Source: Acidimicrobiaceae bacterium (GTDB lineage Bacteria; Actinomycetota; Acidimicrobiia; Acidimicrobiales; Aldehydirespiratoraceae). From it: a DNA stretch of 34,602 bases. The stretch lies in the NCBI GenBank assembly GCA_009843915.1, contig VYCM01000150.1, positions 1-34,602 of the forward strand. The letters are read 5' to 3'. Both the position numbers and the translations under genes were made by a program. Under the pieces are notes generated by a model. It was not told the DNA's origin. It ran no database searches and saw only the letters and a program-made list of their open reading frames with translations. Of this stretch, positions 7,610 through 15,086 are shown one piece after another (the first letter of the stretch is position 1; each line of letters starts with the position of its first letter).

Positions 7610-8935
7610 CTACGTACCTAAACGTCTCAGGCGCTGGGCGGCGGACCAGACCATCCGCAGGAGGGCCCGGTCGAACAGCAGGCCGAGCGACAGCGAGCGC
7701 CCGGCGTTGTTGAGCGAGCCGATCGAGAACGTCTTCTTCATCTTCGAGAACCCGCCCAGGTCGGCCTCGAAGCGCCCGTTGACGGCGAGCGTGTCGTAAC
7801 CCCACTCGTGCCTCAGCAGGTAGTCGAGGCTGCTCGAGTGCATCTTTATGTCGGGGTCCACCACGGCCCCGACACGCTCAAGCCCGTGCTCCAGCGAGAA
7901 GCGGTACGTGGCGTCCAGGTCGTGGGCGAACACAGTGACCGGCCGCAGCAGCCCGACCAGCGGCACCCGCCGGATCAGCCACAGCAGCGCCACGCTGTTG
8001 CGCTCCCGGATCCGCGAGACGTACGCCCGCCCGGCCGAGAGCAGGGTCGGCTCGTCAACGCCATCAGAAGTCAGGTAGCTCTTGGCGGCGAAGTCGTAGT
8101 GCCCGTGGTACCGCTCCACGGCGGCGTCGTTGGCCCACGGCTCGCCGGCCGTCCATCGATCGCCCGGATACATCACCACCGGCTCCGAGCCGGCCTCGCG
8201 GATAGCTGCCGCCGCGTCCGAGGGCCGGTTGATGCTGTCGTTGCTGTGCTGGTTCTCCCGATGCGAGAAGTACGAGAAACTCGCGAACGGCACCGTCCAG
8301 CGCGGCTCCAGCGCACGGATCTGGGCCTGCATGCCTCGCAGCTTGGCGCGAGCCGCCGCCCGCCTCATGGCGGTGTCGCCCGGGCCTCCCTTCCAGCCGG
8401 CGTAGCTGAACTGGGTGAACAGCACGTCGATGGGCCCCACGGCCCGCCTGATGCCGGCTAGAGCCCTGCCGTCCACGGCGCAGTCGTTGATGTTCATCAC
8501 CTTGAACCCGCCGCAGTCGTAGAGGATCCACGAGTCGTACAGCGGGACCTGGCCGCAGACCACCTCGACGCCGTTGTCCAGCCCCACCCGCTCCATGTGC
8601 CCGAGCTCGCGGGTCTGGTACCCGATCTCCGCGCAGAAGTCGATCACCTTGCGGTCCTTGGTCTGCTGGAACAGGACGGTGACATTGCGGCGGAGGGCCT
8701 CGGGCACGCTGCGCAGCACCGCGGGCGAGAAGTGGTCCGGATGCTCGTGCGACATCCAGATGTAGTCGATCTCAGCGAACCGCTCCGGAGAGAAGCGGTA
8801 GTCGCACAGCAGGCTCCAGCCGTCGTTGAAGGCCGTCCCGAACAGCCAGGGGTCCTGGATGATCCTGCTCCCGGCGAATTCGAGCACGAACGAGGCGTGG
8901 TTGACGAACTCGATAGCGGGCCGGCTGCGCTGCAT
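7610..8935 (-). CDS. MBL-fold metallo-hydrolase
   Basis: 441 residues. The N-terminal part is a metallo-beta-lactamase fold: IEFVNHASFVLEFAG, then the metal motif SHEHPDHFS with H63, H65, D67 and H68 (HxHxDH). The N-terminal half resembles UlaG-type and sugar-modifying MBL hydrolases; the C-terminal ~200 residues have no recognised domain. There is no signal peptide, so it is probably cytoplasmic. ATG 8935 has a GAGGGG Shine-Dalgarno 8 nt upstream. It is alone on its strand between unrelated neighbours, so context gives no substrate. A role in surface-glycan metabolism would suit the locus but is only a guess. Confidence 0.8.
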   Translation of the reverse strand: MQRSRPAIEFVNHASFVLEFAGSRIIQDPWLFGTAFNDGWSLLCDYRFSPERFAEIDYIWMSHEHPDHFSPAVLRSVPEALRRNVTVLFQQTKDRKVIDFCAEIGYQTRELGHMERVGLDNGVEVVCGQVPLYDSWILYDCGGFKVMNINDCAVDGRALAGIRRAVGPIDVLFTQFSYAGWKGGPGDTAMRRAAARAKLRGMQAQIRALEPRWTVPFASFSYFSHRENQHSNDSINRPSDAAAAIREAGSEPVVMYPGDRWTAGEPWANDAAVERYHGHYDFAAKSYLTSDGVDEPTLLSAGRAYVSRIRERNSVALLWLIRRVPLVGLLRPVTVFAHDLDATYRFSLEHGLERVGAVVDPDIKMHSSSLDYLLRHEWGYDTLAVNGRFEADLGGFSKMKKTFSIGSLNNAGRSLSLGLLFDRALLRMVWSAAQRLRRLGT

Positions 8936-9051
8936 CTTGATCGCCCCTCGGCTCGGTCGACTGTCGCCAGTTGCCTACCGCCCGACCCTATCCAACCACC
9001 TGCCCGGCTAGCGCCCCGCGACAATCCCTCGCCCGGTCATCAAGAGGCCGG

Positions 9052-9354
9052 CTAGCCAGCGATCAGGTGTCCCTCCACCCTCGCCAGCCTCTCTCGAACA
9101 TCGGTGACATCCCTGCCCAACGCGTCGAACTTCTTGTCGAACTTGGAGTCAAGCGCGTCGATCTTCGTGTCGATCTTGGTGTCGAGCGCGTCGAACTTGG
9201 TGTCGATCTTGGTGTCGAGTTTGGTGTCGAGCGCGTCGATCTTGGTGTCGAGACGACTGAATTGAAAGAAGATCAGACCTACAAGGGTCAGCCAAGACCC
9301 TGCGATCGTGACCATCAGCGTGATGGTGCTGGAGTCCAAGGTGCTTGTGTCCAT
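9052..9354 (-). CDS. Small membrane-anchored coiled-coil protein with tandem 4/7-residue repeats
   Basis: 100 residues. One transmembrane helix (about 10-31) is followed by a long regular coil built from LDTKIDA and LDTK units with hydrophobic residues alternately 4 and 3 apart, and it ends RERLARVEGHLIAG. A Shine-Dalgarno (GGGAGG) lies 10 nt before ATG 9354. The end motif is shared with the proteins at 1122-1376 and 10199-10564. No named function is recognised; the shape suggests an oligomeric membrane-tethered rod. It is divergent from the 9500 gene, with a shared control region of about 145 bp. Confidence 0.7.
   Translation of the reverse strand: MDTSTLDSSTITLMVTIAGSWLTLVGLIFFQFSRLDTKIDALDTKLDTKIDTKFDALDTKIDTKIDALDSKFDKKFDALGRDVTDVRERLARVEGHLIAG
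9136..9250 (-). repeat. Short tandem coding repeat (LDTK units)
   Basis: Alternating 12-bp and 21-bp units encode the coiled coil. On the plus strand they read as variations of tcgatcttggtg and gtcgagcgcg. Copy-number change here would lengthen or shorten the coil. Confidence 0.7.
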
Positions 9355-9388
9355 GGCGTGAAGGCCTCCCGTTGCGCTCGGTTCCTGA

Positions 9389-9413
9389 GGCGAGCCATGA
9401 CCGCGGCTTGCGA
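9389..9413 (-). promoter_or_regulatory. Shared 5'-leader element, copy 2
   Basis: Matches 1416-1440 at 21 of 25 bases. It occupies the same place between the predicted promoter and the RBS, 34 nt from the ATG compared with 39 nt in copy 1. The arms GCAAGCC and GGCTCGC can pair with the same single mismatch. Confidence 0.5.
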
Positions 9414-9424
9414 CGGCAGCAACA

Positions 9425-9454
9425 ACTGTACCCTAAAGGATCCGAAAGCATCAA
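9425..9454 (-). promoter_or_regulatory. Promoter for the 9354 gene
   Basis: On the minus strand, TTGATG (9449-9454), an 18-nt spacer and TACAGT (9425-9430). Predicted start is near 9418, just before the shared leader element, as in the 1376 gene. Confidence 0.45.
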
Positions 9455-9499
9455 CTAGGCGCAGCGATTAGCGAAACACACTGGCGTGATTGTTAGTGT

Positions 9500-10171
9500 A
9501 TGTTGATGCACAGCCTTGCCACCGGGTGTCAACGGTGTGCCTTCGGCCCTGCCGATTGCTCGCCGACCCGAACGAGGTTCCCGTGTCCGCTCCCGCTGAC
9601 TCTGCCACCGCTCAACCACCTGCTCGAATGGCCCACACACCCGACCCCCCCACCAACGGCACCAGCCGCCGACGAGGCCCTGGCCGCGCCGCGCCGCGGC
9701 TTCCTGCGAGCTGGATGGGCCAAGTTCAGCGACAACATCGTCCCGGGCGTGATCGTGGCCGTCATGGCAGGCCTGGTGCTGTTCTTCTTCAACGAGACCG
9801 CCGACCGGATCACCAGGCTCGACGCTGACATCGGCGACCAGATCAACGAGACCAACGACCGGATCACCAGGTTCGACGAGAGCGTCGGCGACCAGATCAA
9901 CGAGACCAACGACCGGATCACCAGGCTCGACACCGAACACGACGCTCGGTTCATCAGGCTGGAGGAGAACCAGCGGCAGCTCGCCGTGACGCTGGCGGCA
10001 CTCACCGCCGAGTTCTCAGCATTCCGGGAGGAGGTCGACGCCCGGTTCGAGGCCATCGAAGCAAGGCTCACCAGGCTGGAGGAGAACCAGCAGGAGATCG
10101 CCGTGACGCTGGCGAGGCTGGTGGCGCTGGTCGAAGCTCACTTCGAGGTGCCGGCCATCGCTTCGGGCTAG
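9500..10171 (+). CDS. Membrane-anchored coiled-coil protein; N-terminus uncertain (possible frameshift)
   Basis: Up to 223 residues. The secure part runs from about 9670: a basic/aromatic stretch, one transmembrane helix (NIVPGVIVAVMAGLVLFF, about 9733-9786), then a coiled coil with three 18-residue repeats (ETNDRITRLD...GDQIN) and two RLEENQ..(L/I)AVTLA repeats. The N-terminal ~50 residues in this frame are Pro/Cys-rich and unconvincing. Frame 1 offers a better start: GTG 9583 with CGAGG 5 nt before it, giving SAPADSATAQPPARMAHTPDPP. It would join the main frame by slippage at the seven-C run (9645-9651). Either the gene has a sequencing or replication frameshift there, or it starts in-frame elsewhere. 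No function is recognised. Confidence 0.6.
   Translation: MLMHSLATGCQRCAFGPADCSPTRTRFPCPLPLTLPPLNHLLEWPTHPTPPPTAPAADEALAAPRRGFLRAGWAKFSDNIVPGVIVAVMAGLVLFFFNETADRITRLDADIGDQINETNDRITRFDESVGDQINETNDRITRLDTEHDARFIRLEENQRQLAVTLAALTAEFSAFREEVDARFEAIEARLTRLEENQQEIAVTLARLVALVEAHFEVPAIASG
9791..9931 (+). repeat. 54-bp tandem coding repeat (2.6 copies)
   Basis: Units begin at 9791, 9845 and 9899 with aacgagacc and the core gaccggatcaccagg. They encode (N)ET(A/N)DRITR(L/F)D....GDQI, extending the coiled coil. Confidence 0.8.
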
Positions 10172-10198
10172 CGAGGGGTCGGGGTCTGGGCGTCTGGC

Positions 10199-10564
10199 TC
10201 AGGCGGCTTCGGCGTTGCCGTCTCCGGCATCCTGGTGGGGCGGGGGCGAGATCCTCAGGTAGCCCTCCATGCGGGCCAGACGCTCGCGTGCGTCCGCCAG
10301 GCTGCCACTGAGCTCCGCGTGGCTCGCCGCCAGCATGTCCTGGGTCTTCTCGATCAGCCTGCGGTTCTCCCTGATCAGGTCGCGGCTCTCCTGGCTGGAC
10401 TTCTCGATCAGGTCGCGGGCCTCGACGCGGGACTCCTCGATGAGGTCGCGGTTCTTGGCGCTGTCGAGATGCTGGTACCTCGCCAGCGCCGTGACGCACA
10501 GCAGCATCGGGCCCAGCACCGCGACGATGATTGGCCAGAGATCCGACAGCGTGACCGCCTCCAT
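10199..10564 (-). CDS. Small membrane-anchored coiled-coil protein
   Basis: 121 residues. One transmembrane helix (about 8-29) precedes a charged coil with RDLIE repeats (NRDLIEESRVEARDLIEKSS, then SRDLIRENRRLIEKT), a serine/alanine helix, ARERLARMEGYLRI and a polar tail. The end motif joins it to the proteins at 1122-1376 and 9052-9354. It appears leaderless: TAACGT lies exactly 6 nt before the ATG and no Shine-Dalgarno is present. It is convergent with the 9500 gene (27-bp gap). No biochemical function is recognised. Confidence 0.7.
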   Translation of the reverse strand: MEAVTLSDLWPIIVAVLGPMLLCVTALARYQHLDSAKNRDLIEESRVEARDLIEKSSQESRDLIRENRRLIEKTQDMLAASHAELSGSLADARERLARMEGYLRISPPPHQDAGDGNAEAA

Positions 10565-10570
10565 GGCTCG

Positions 10571-10599
10571 ACGTTAGCCGTTCATAGAACATGATGCAA
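10571..10599 (-). promoter_or_regulatory. Promoter for a leaderless 10564 gene
   Basis: On the minus strand, TTGCAT (10594-10599), a 17-nt spacer and TAACGT (10571-10576), with the ATG six bases later. The -35 hexamer and spacing are the same as in the promoter at 1452-1480. Confidence 0.6.
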
Positions 10600-10772
10600 C
10601 TTCATGTATAATGACGCTTGACATACCGAGTCGCCTCGGCCGAGCCGACGAATTCACGCTGTTCTGACGCTCGTCTTTGCGGCTCGCGGCCCCGGTCTGT
10701 ATCTTCCGAGGAGCGCCTGACAGTCACAGTTGGTAGGCCCTTGGCCGAATGCGACCACATACCCAGGTGCTT

Positions 10773-10797
10773 GGGACCCCGGACGCCACGGGGTCCC
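10773..10797. terminator. Terminator-like hairpin
   Basis: GGGACCCC, a 9-nt loop and GGGGTCCC, a perfect 8-bp stem followed on the plus strand by TTTCTCTT. No gene ends just upstream, so it may end a non-coding transcript. Confidence 0.5.
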
Positions 10798-10841
10798 TTT
10801 CTCTTGCCGGCGCGCGTTAGCGGAGCCGGTCAACGAGACGA

Positions 10842-10874
10842 GAGGAGGCCCCGCTGTTGGGTCGGGGCCTCCTC
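10842..10874. terminator. Strong GC hairpin, terminator-like
   Basis: GAGGAGGCCCC, an 11-nt loop and GGGGCCTCCTC: a perfect 11-bp stem. The core GGAGGCCCC is the same as in the three A-B intergenic hairpins (15032, 22547, 27206), but the flanks differ. Confidence 0.45.
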
Positions 10875-11275
10875 GGGGGTTGGTGTCAGGGCTATGGCTA
10901 GGCGACGAGCCGGGTACTCCCCGTCTGTACACCCTGCCTAGCTAGCCATTGATGACGCCAGCCACCTTAGCGGCTCGCTCGTAGTCGCTGAGTGTCGTAC
11001 TCACCGGCTGGGCTGCCGACAATCGCGGCGGCGATCCGCTGGTCGCCAGCTCCTCGTTGTCGAAGATTCTTGGGCCGACTGGCTCCCCTAAGTGAACTAA
11101 CCACTACGGTTCGAATAATGCACCTACAGGGACGCTGTGTCACGATTGAGGGACAGAACGGGGACGCAGACGACCCCATGGAGTGACGAATCGAGAGAAG
11201 TCAATCGTAATAGCAACAACTTTGTGAAGGAAGTTGAGCCATGATGTGGCTATGGGCATTGAAGAGAGACATGCG

Positions 11276-12415
11276 ATGGGCAAGCTCACCGCCGCCTCTG
11301 TCAGAGGCATAAAGAAGCCCGGGAAGTACTACGACCTGCACGGGCTGATCCTGCGGGTGGCGCCCGGAGGGTCCAAGCAGTGGGTCTGGCGGGGCACCGT
11401 CCGAGGGCGGCGCCGAGACATCGGGATGGGCGCCGTGGCGTACACGACGCTGGCCGAGGCCCGCGACATCGCCTACGAGTACCGCAAGCTGGCCCGGGCT
11501 GGGATCGACCCCAAGTCAAGACGGGCCAACAACTACGCCCCCACCTTCGCGGAGGCGGCGGAGCAGGTGATCGAGGCGTACCGTCCCGGCTGGAAGGACA
11601 CCGGCCGTTCCGAGGAGAATTGGCGATCGTCGCTGAGGCGGTACGTCTACCCCGCGCTGGGGTCCACCCCCGTGGATGAGATCACGACTGCCGACCTGGT
11701 GCGGGTGCTGCTGCCCATCTGGCACACCAAGGCCGAGACCGCCCGCAAGCTCAAGACCCGCCTCGGGGTGGTGCTGCGCTGGAGCATCGCCGCCGGATAC
11801 CGCACCGACGACCCCGCAGGCCCCGCGCTGGCCGTGGCGCTCCCCCGCCACACCACCCCGGCCAAGCACCTGGCCAGCCTGCCCCACGACCAGGTCGGCC
11901 CGACCCTCGAGAAGCTCGACACGCTGCCGAGGGCGTGGCCGCCCACGGTGGCGTGCCTTAGGTTCCTGGCCGCCACCGCGGCCCGCTCCGGCGAGGCCCG
12001 GTTCGCCACGTGGCACGAGGTCGACCTCGAGACCCGGACCTGGACGGTGCCCGCCGAGCGAACCAAGACCAACCGGGAGCACGTGGTGCCGCTGTCGACG
12101 GCGGCGCTCGAGGCGCTCGACGTGGCCCGCCTCTACTCCAACAGCGCCAACGGCTCCGGTCCGCTGTTCCCCTCCCCCGCCGGCAAGGCGCTGAGCAACG
12201 GCGCCATGTCGAAGATCACCCGGCCCTTCGAGTTCACGCCCCATGGGCTGCGGGCCTCGTTCCGGTCGTGGGCGGCCGAGACCGGGATTCCCCGGGAGGT
12301 CGCCGAGGCCGCGCTGGCGCACTCGGCCGGGGCGCTGGAGCGCGCCTACCAGCGCTCGGATCTGCTCGCCGCCCGGCGGGAGGTGATGGAGGCGTGGAGC
12401 CGCCACATCTCATGA
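11276..12415 (+). CDS. Tyrosine recombinase, P4-type integrase
   Basis: 379 residues from ATG 11276, which gives the family-typical opening MGKLTAASVRGIKKPGKYYDLHG of the DUF4102 arm-binding domain and has GAGAG 7 nt upstream. In-frame TTG 11234 and ATG 11252 are alternatives. A SAM-like core-binding domain spans about 88-185 and the catalytic domain about 195-375. The full catalytic set is present: R237, K264, H323-x-x-R326, H349 and nucleophile Y358. Such enzymes integrate and excise genomic islands, often at tRNA 3' ends; no tRNA is visible beside it here. It stands alone, without an excisionase or recognisable island genes, directly upstream of the surface-protein cluster, so the element it belongs to may be degraded. 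Its product could also rearrange this locus, but nothing proves it. Confidence 0.9.
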   Translation: MGKLTAASVRGIKKPGKYYDLHGLILRVAPGGSKQWVWRGTVRGRRRDIGMGAVAYTTLAEARDIAYEYRKLARAGIDPKSRRANNYAPTFAEAAEQVIEAYRPGWKDTGRSEENWRSSLRRYVYPALGSTPVDEITTADLVRVLLPIWHTKAETARKLKTRLGVVLRWSIAAGYRTDDPAGPALAVALPRHTTPAKHLASLPHDQVGPTLEKLDTLPRAWPPTVACLRFLAATAARSGEARFATWHEVDLETRTWTVPAERTKTNREHVVPLSTAALEALDVARLYSNSANGSGPLFPSPAGKALSNGAMSKITRPFEFTPHGLRASFRSWAAETGIPREVAEAALAHSAGALERAYQRSDLLAARREVMEAWSRHIS

Positions 12416-12645
12416 GCGGGCGTCGCCGTGTGGCTGCAACGACGGCGATGAGATCCGGCGTCCCCAGGCGCTCGTCGCGCCGCGAGCAGGGGCCCGAATC
12501 CAACTTTGGCCCATTTCTTGGCCGTCCGGAAGAGAATTTTTTGGGCCGCTCGAAAGGCGCTCAACGGCACTTCGACGAGCGCGGTTTGAGGGACAAGCTG
12601 GGGGAATTTGCCGCTTTGGCGACTCAGATAGTGCTCTTGACCTTG
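12416..12645 (+). other. Junction between integrase and first surface gene
   Basis: The reading frame of the next gene stays open through this stretch, but the encoded residues are not conserved in the paralogues and no RBS is visible. It includes a run of T (12538-12544), unusual for this DNA. It appears to replace the native 5' region that the A3 copy retains. Confidence 0.4.
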
Positions 12646-14931
12646 ATGTTTGTTCTCTCATCCGGGCGCTCGGGTTGGGCAGTGCTCGCCACGGGTGCTC
12701 TAGTCGCATCGCTCCTCGCAGTTGCCGCGAGCCCCGTTGGTGCCGCAATCGACGAGCAGGACAACAAGGCCAAGACGGTGGCTTGCGTGGGCGACGCTCT
12801 CGGTGACCAGATGTTCACCGACGTGTCCGATATGCACGCCTTCAGCGATGCCATCAATTGCGTCGCCTACTACGGGATCACCAACGGCACCGGTGACGGC
12901 TCGACCTACTCGCCGAACGACAACGTGACCCGAGCTGAGATGGCAGTGTTCATCGCCCGCGCCGCCGGCGCGGCCGGCGTTGACCTGGGCGACGCCACAG
13001 GCCAAGGCTTCACCGACATCGGCGACATCTGGGCAGAGGCCCAGGACGCCATCAACCAGCTCGCTGGCAAGGACATCATCGACGGGGGCGGCGAGTTCCG
13101 GCCCGGCGATGACATCACCCGGGTCGAGATGGCTTCGTTCCTGATCGGGCTGCTCGCAGCGGCTGCACCGAACGTGACCATCGACTCCAACGGTGCGATC
13201 CTGTTGGGTGAGTCCGGCTCGGGCACAGAGGCCGACGACCACTTCGGCGATGTCCGTGCCACACAGCCTGTCGCCGCCGACAAGGAAACCGCTGCGCTCT
13301 ACGAGTTGGGCGTCACCAATGGCGCCAGCCCGGCTGCGGGTGCTGAGGACGGCAAGGCCCCGCTCGACACCAACTACGAGCCCGACGGCACCGTGAACCG
13401 CGGCGAGATGGCTGCGTTCATCACTCGGGCCTTGGCGCACACGTCTGTGCGTCCCGAGGGCGTCTCCGCCCAGTACGACGGCTCTGATGTCGTTATCTCA
13501 GTGCGAGACGAGAACTTCGCGCCGGTGTCCAACGCCTTGGTTGACGCGTTCACCATCGACACCGGTGGAGTTGACCTCGCGTTCCGCGCCGACGGAAGTT
13601 GCACCAGCGAGGTGACACCGCTGGGCGGCGAGTTCGCTTGCGAGATCGACGGCATGGATGGGATCACCGGAGGCGACGGCGACACGAGGGAACCGTTGTC
13701 AGCGGTCGCAAGCGGTGGCTCCACCGTCTGGGTGTGGTCCGGCGAGAGCGACGACAAGCTCGGCGATACCGTGCCGTTCCGCCTGGACATCTCCGAGGAT
13801 GAGGTCACGACGATGGCCGACAAGGTGCGGGTCACCACCGAGTTCGCCGGCGAGAAGGCGCATCTGGGCTCGTCTGTGCTCTACACGGCGCAGCTCCAGT
13901 CCGGGTCCGACGACGTGAGTGTCGGCACTGACGGCGAGAAGCCGGCTGACTTGCTGGTTGCTCTGTCCACGCATGCATACGTGCCGCAGATCCCGGACCC
14001 GAGCGACACCGATCCGAGCGACGGGATCGACCTGATCACGAACCCGGCGGCGGACAGCGACGGTTACTTGACGGTCGCATCAGTGGTGACGCCGGTAGCT
14101 CTCACCACCAACTCGGATGGTAAGGCGACCTTCTCGGTGTCAGGACTTCCCGATACGAATCCGGATGTGAAGGGCATCAAGTACAAGGTCAACATCACCT
14201 TGCTCCCGCGCGACAACGCTCCGGCGGCTGTCCACTATCAGGACGGAGCCACTGCGATTACCCCGGCAACGTCTGAGTACCGCGCGATTGCGAGTGTCAT
14301 CTTCAGCACTGAGGCCAGCGACAGGGCGACGGCCGATGCCCGGATCTCTGTCAAGACCGCGGCGGACCATGTCGTTGCGTCGGATCGTGGGTCGGGTGCA
14401 AGCAACTCGGCGACGGTGACAGTGACCGACCAGTACGGCGACCCGATTGCGGGTGCACGGGTCACGCTCTCCAGTGGTGACACGAACTCCTCGATCAGTG
14501 ACAGGGAGTTCGCCGTGGGCCGCGACGGCTCCTACACGTTCCGTTACACCAGGGACGCCGCCACCGGAGGCACCGAGCTGCTCACCGCCACATACGTCGA
14601 CGGTGACGACACCACGACCGACGGCACGGCCACAGACAACGTTGAGTGGGCTACACCGGGCACCGGTACCTCAAGCGCCGATATCCGGGAGTTCGACAAG
14701 GACACGAACACGATCTTCGTCGGTGCCGACGCATCGGTGAACGTGCTCTCCTACGACTCGAACGACAGGTTCAACCTCGACGATGACGGCACGGGTGGTG
14801 ACGGCCCGTCGGCTGCGACCTACGCCGCATTCGAGAAGGCCCTAGCGAACGGTAGGACTCTCGGCTGGACCATCGTCGGCTCCGGCAGCAGAGACGTCAA
14901 CAGCTTCACGCTGACTTGGACTGCGTCGTAG
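12646..14931 (+). CDS. SLH/Ig-like surface protein A1
   Basis: 761 residues from ATG 12646. A signal-peptide core (GWAVLATGALVASLLAVAASPVGAA) precedes three SLH repeats (about 50-265), the first with two Cys (ACVGDA and AINC). A conserved middle region carries C...CEIDG..G..GGDGD and VWVWSGE, followed by HLGSSVLYTAQLQ. A Big_1/invasin-like domain is at about 575-650 (SATVTVTDQYGDPIAGARVTLSS). The C-terminal ~60-residue module carries YDSNDRFN. It is predicted to be exported and bound to cell-wall polymer as a surface-layer or adhesive protein. The start is doubtful: no Shine-Dalgarno, and only one Arg before the hydrophobic core, whereas A3 has KKRR. GTG 12631 is an alternative. Partner B1 follows after a conserved hairpin. 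Confidence 0.8.
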   Translation: MFVLSSGRSGWAVLATGALVASLLAVAASPVGAAIDEQDNKAKTVACVGDALGDQMFTDVSDMHAFSDAINCVAYYGITNGTGDGSTYSPNDNVTRAEMAVFIARAAGAAGVDLGDATGQGFTDIGDIWAEAQDAINQLAGKDIIDGGGEFRPGDDITRVEMASFLIGLLAAAAPNVTIDSNGAILLGESGSGTEADDHFGDVRATQPVAADKETAALYELGVTNGASPAAGAEDGKAPLDTNYEPDGTVNRGEMAAFITRALAHTSVRPEGVSAQYDGSDVVISVRDENFAPVSNALVDAFTIDTGGVDLAFRADGSCTSEVTPLGGEFACEIDGMDGITGGDGDTREPLSAVASGGSTVWVWSGESDDKLGDTVPFRLDISEDEVTTMADKVRVTTEFAGEKAHLGSSVLYTAQLQSGSDDVSVGTDGEKPADLLVALSTHAYVPQIPDPSDTDPSDGIDLITNPAADSDGYLTVASVVTPVALTTNSDGKATFSVSGLPDTNPDVKGIKYKVNITLLPRDNAPAAVHYQDGATAITPATSEYRAIASVIFSTEASDRATADARISVKTAADHVVASDRGSGASNSATVTVTDQYGDPIAGARVTLSSGDTNSSISDREFAVGRDGSYTFRYTRDAATGGTELLTATYVDGDDTTTDGTATDNVEWATPGTGTSSADIREFDKDTNTIFVGADASVNVLSYDSNDRFNLDDDGTGGDGPSAATYAAFEKALANGRTLGWTIVGSGSRDVNSFTLTWTAS

Positions 14932-15031
14932 AGGTCCGCAAGCTTGACCCGCTAAGCAGGAGGACAGTTCAGGAGAGCCCAAAGGGTTATCCGGTCCGAG
15001 ACTCCCGCCTAGCAACCAACCCAAACCCGAA

Positions 15032-15062
15032 GGGAGGCCCCGGCCACGTGCCGGGGCCTCCC
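15032..15062 (+). terminator. A1-B1 intergenic hairpin
   Basis: GGGAGGCCCCGGC, a 5-nt loop and GCCGGGGCCTCCC: a perfect 13-bp stem, preceded by AACCAACCCAAACCCGAA. The same stem and flank occur between A2-B2 and A3-B3. There is no T-tract. It could end A transcripts, protect the 3' end of A mRNA, or set the ratio of A to B. Confidence 0.6.
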
Positions 15063-15086
15063 CGCATCTAAGCGAGGAAGGCCACG

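Larger units (their letters stand above)
10600..11233. other. Gene-poor stretch upstream of the integrase
   Basis: No convincing protein gene. It holds an AT-rich patch with TATAAT at 10607-10612 (plus strand), two perfect GC hairpins (10773-10797 and 10842-10874), and a minus-strand frame at about 10940-11105 that reads protein-like (LATSGSPPRLSAAQPVS...) but has no clear start. It could hold an untranslated RNA or the remains of an inserted element. No attachment-site repeat was recognised. Confidence 0.4.

Noticed and set aside
9136..9250. Tandem repeat considered as a CRISPR-like array
   Set aside because: Units are 12-21 bp, contiguous and coding for a coiled coil; there are no spacers.
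11095..11130. Sequence ggttcgaat resembling a tRNA T-loop upstream of the integrase
   Set aside because: Flanking bases do not form the T-stem and no acceptor or anticodon arms are found, so it is not a tRNA or an obvious attachment site.
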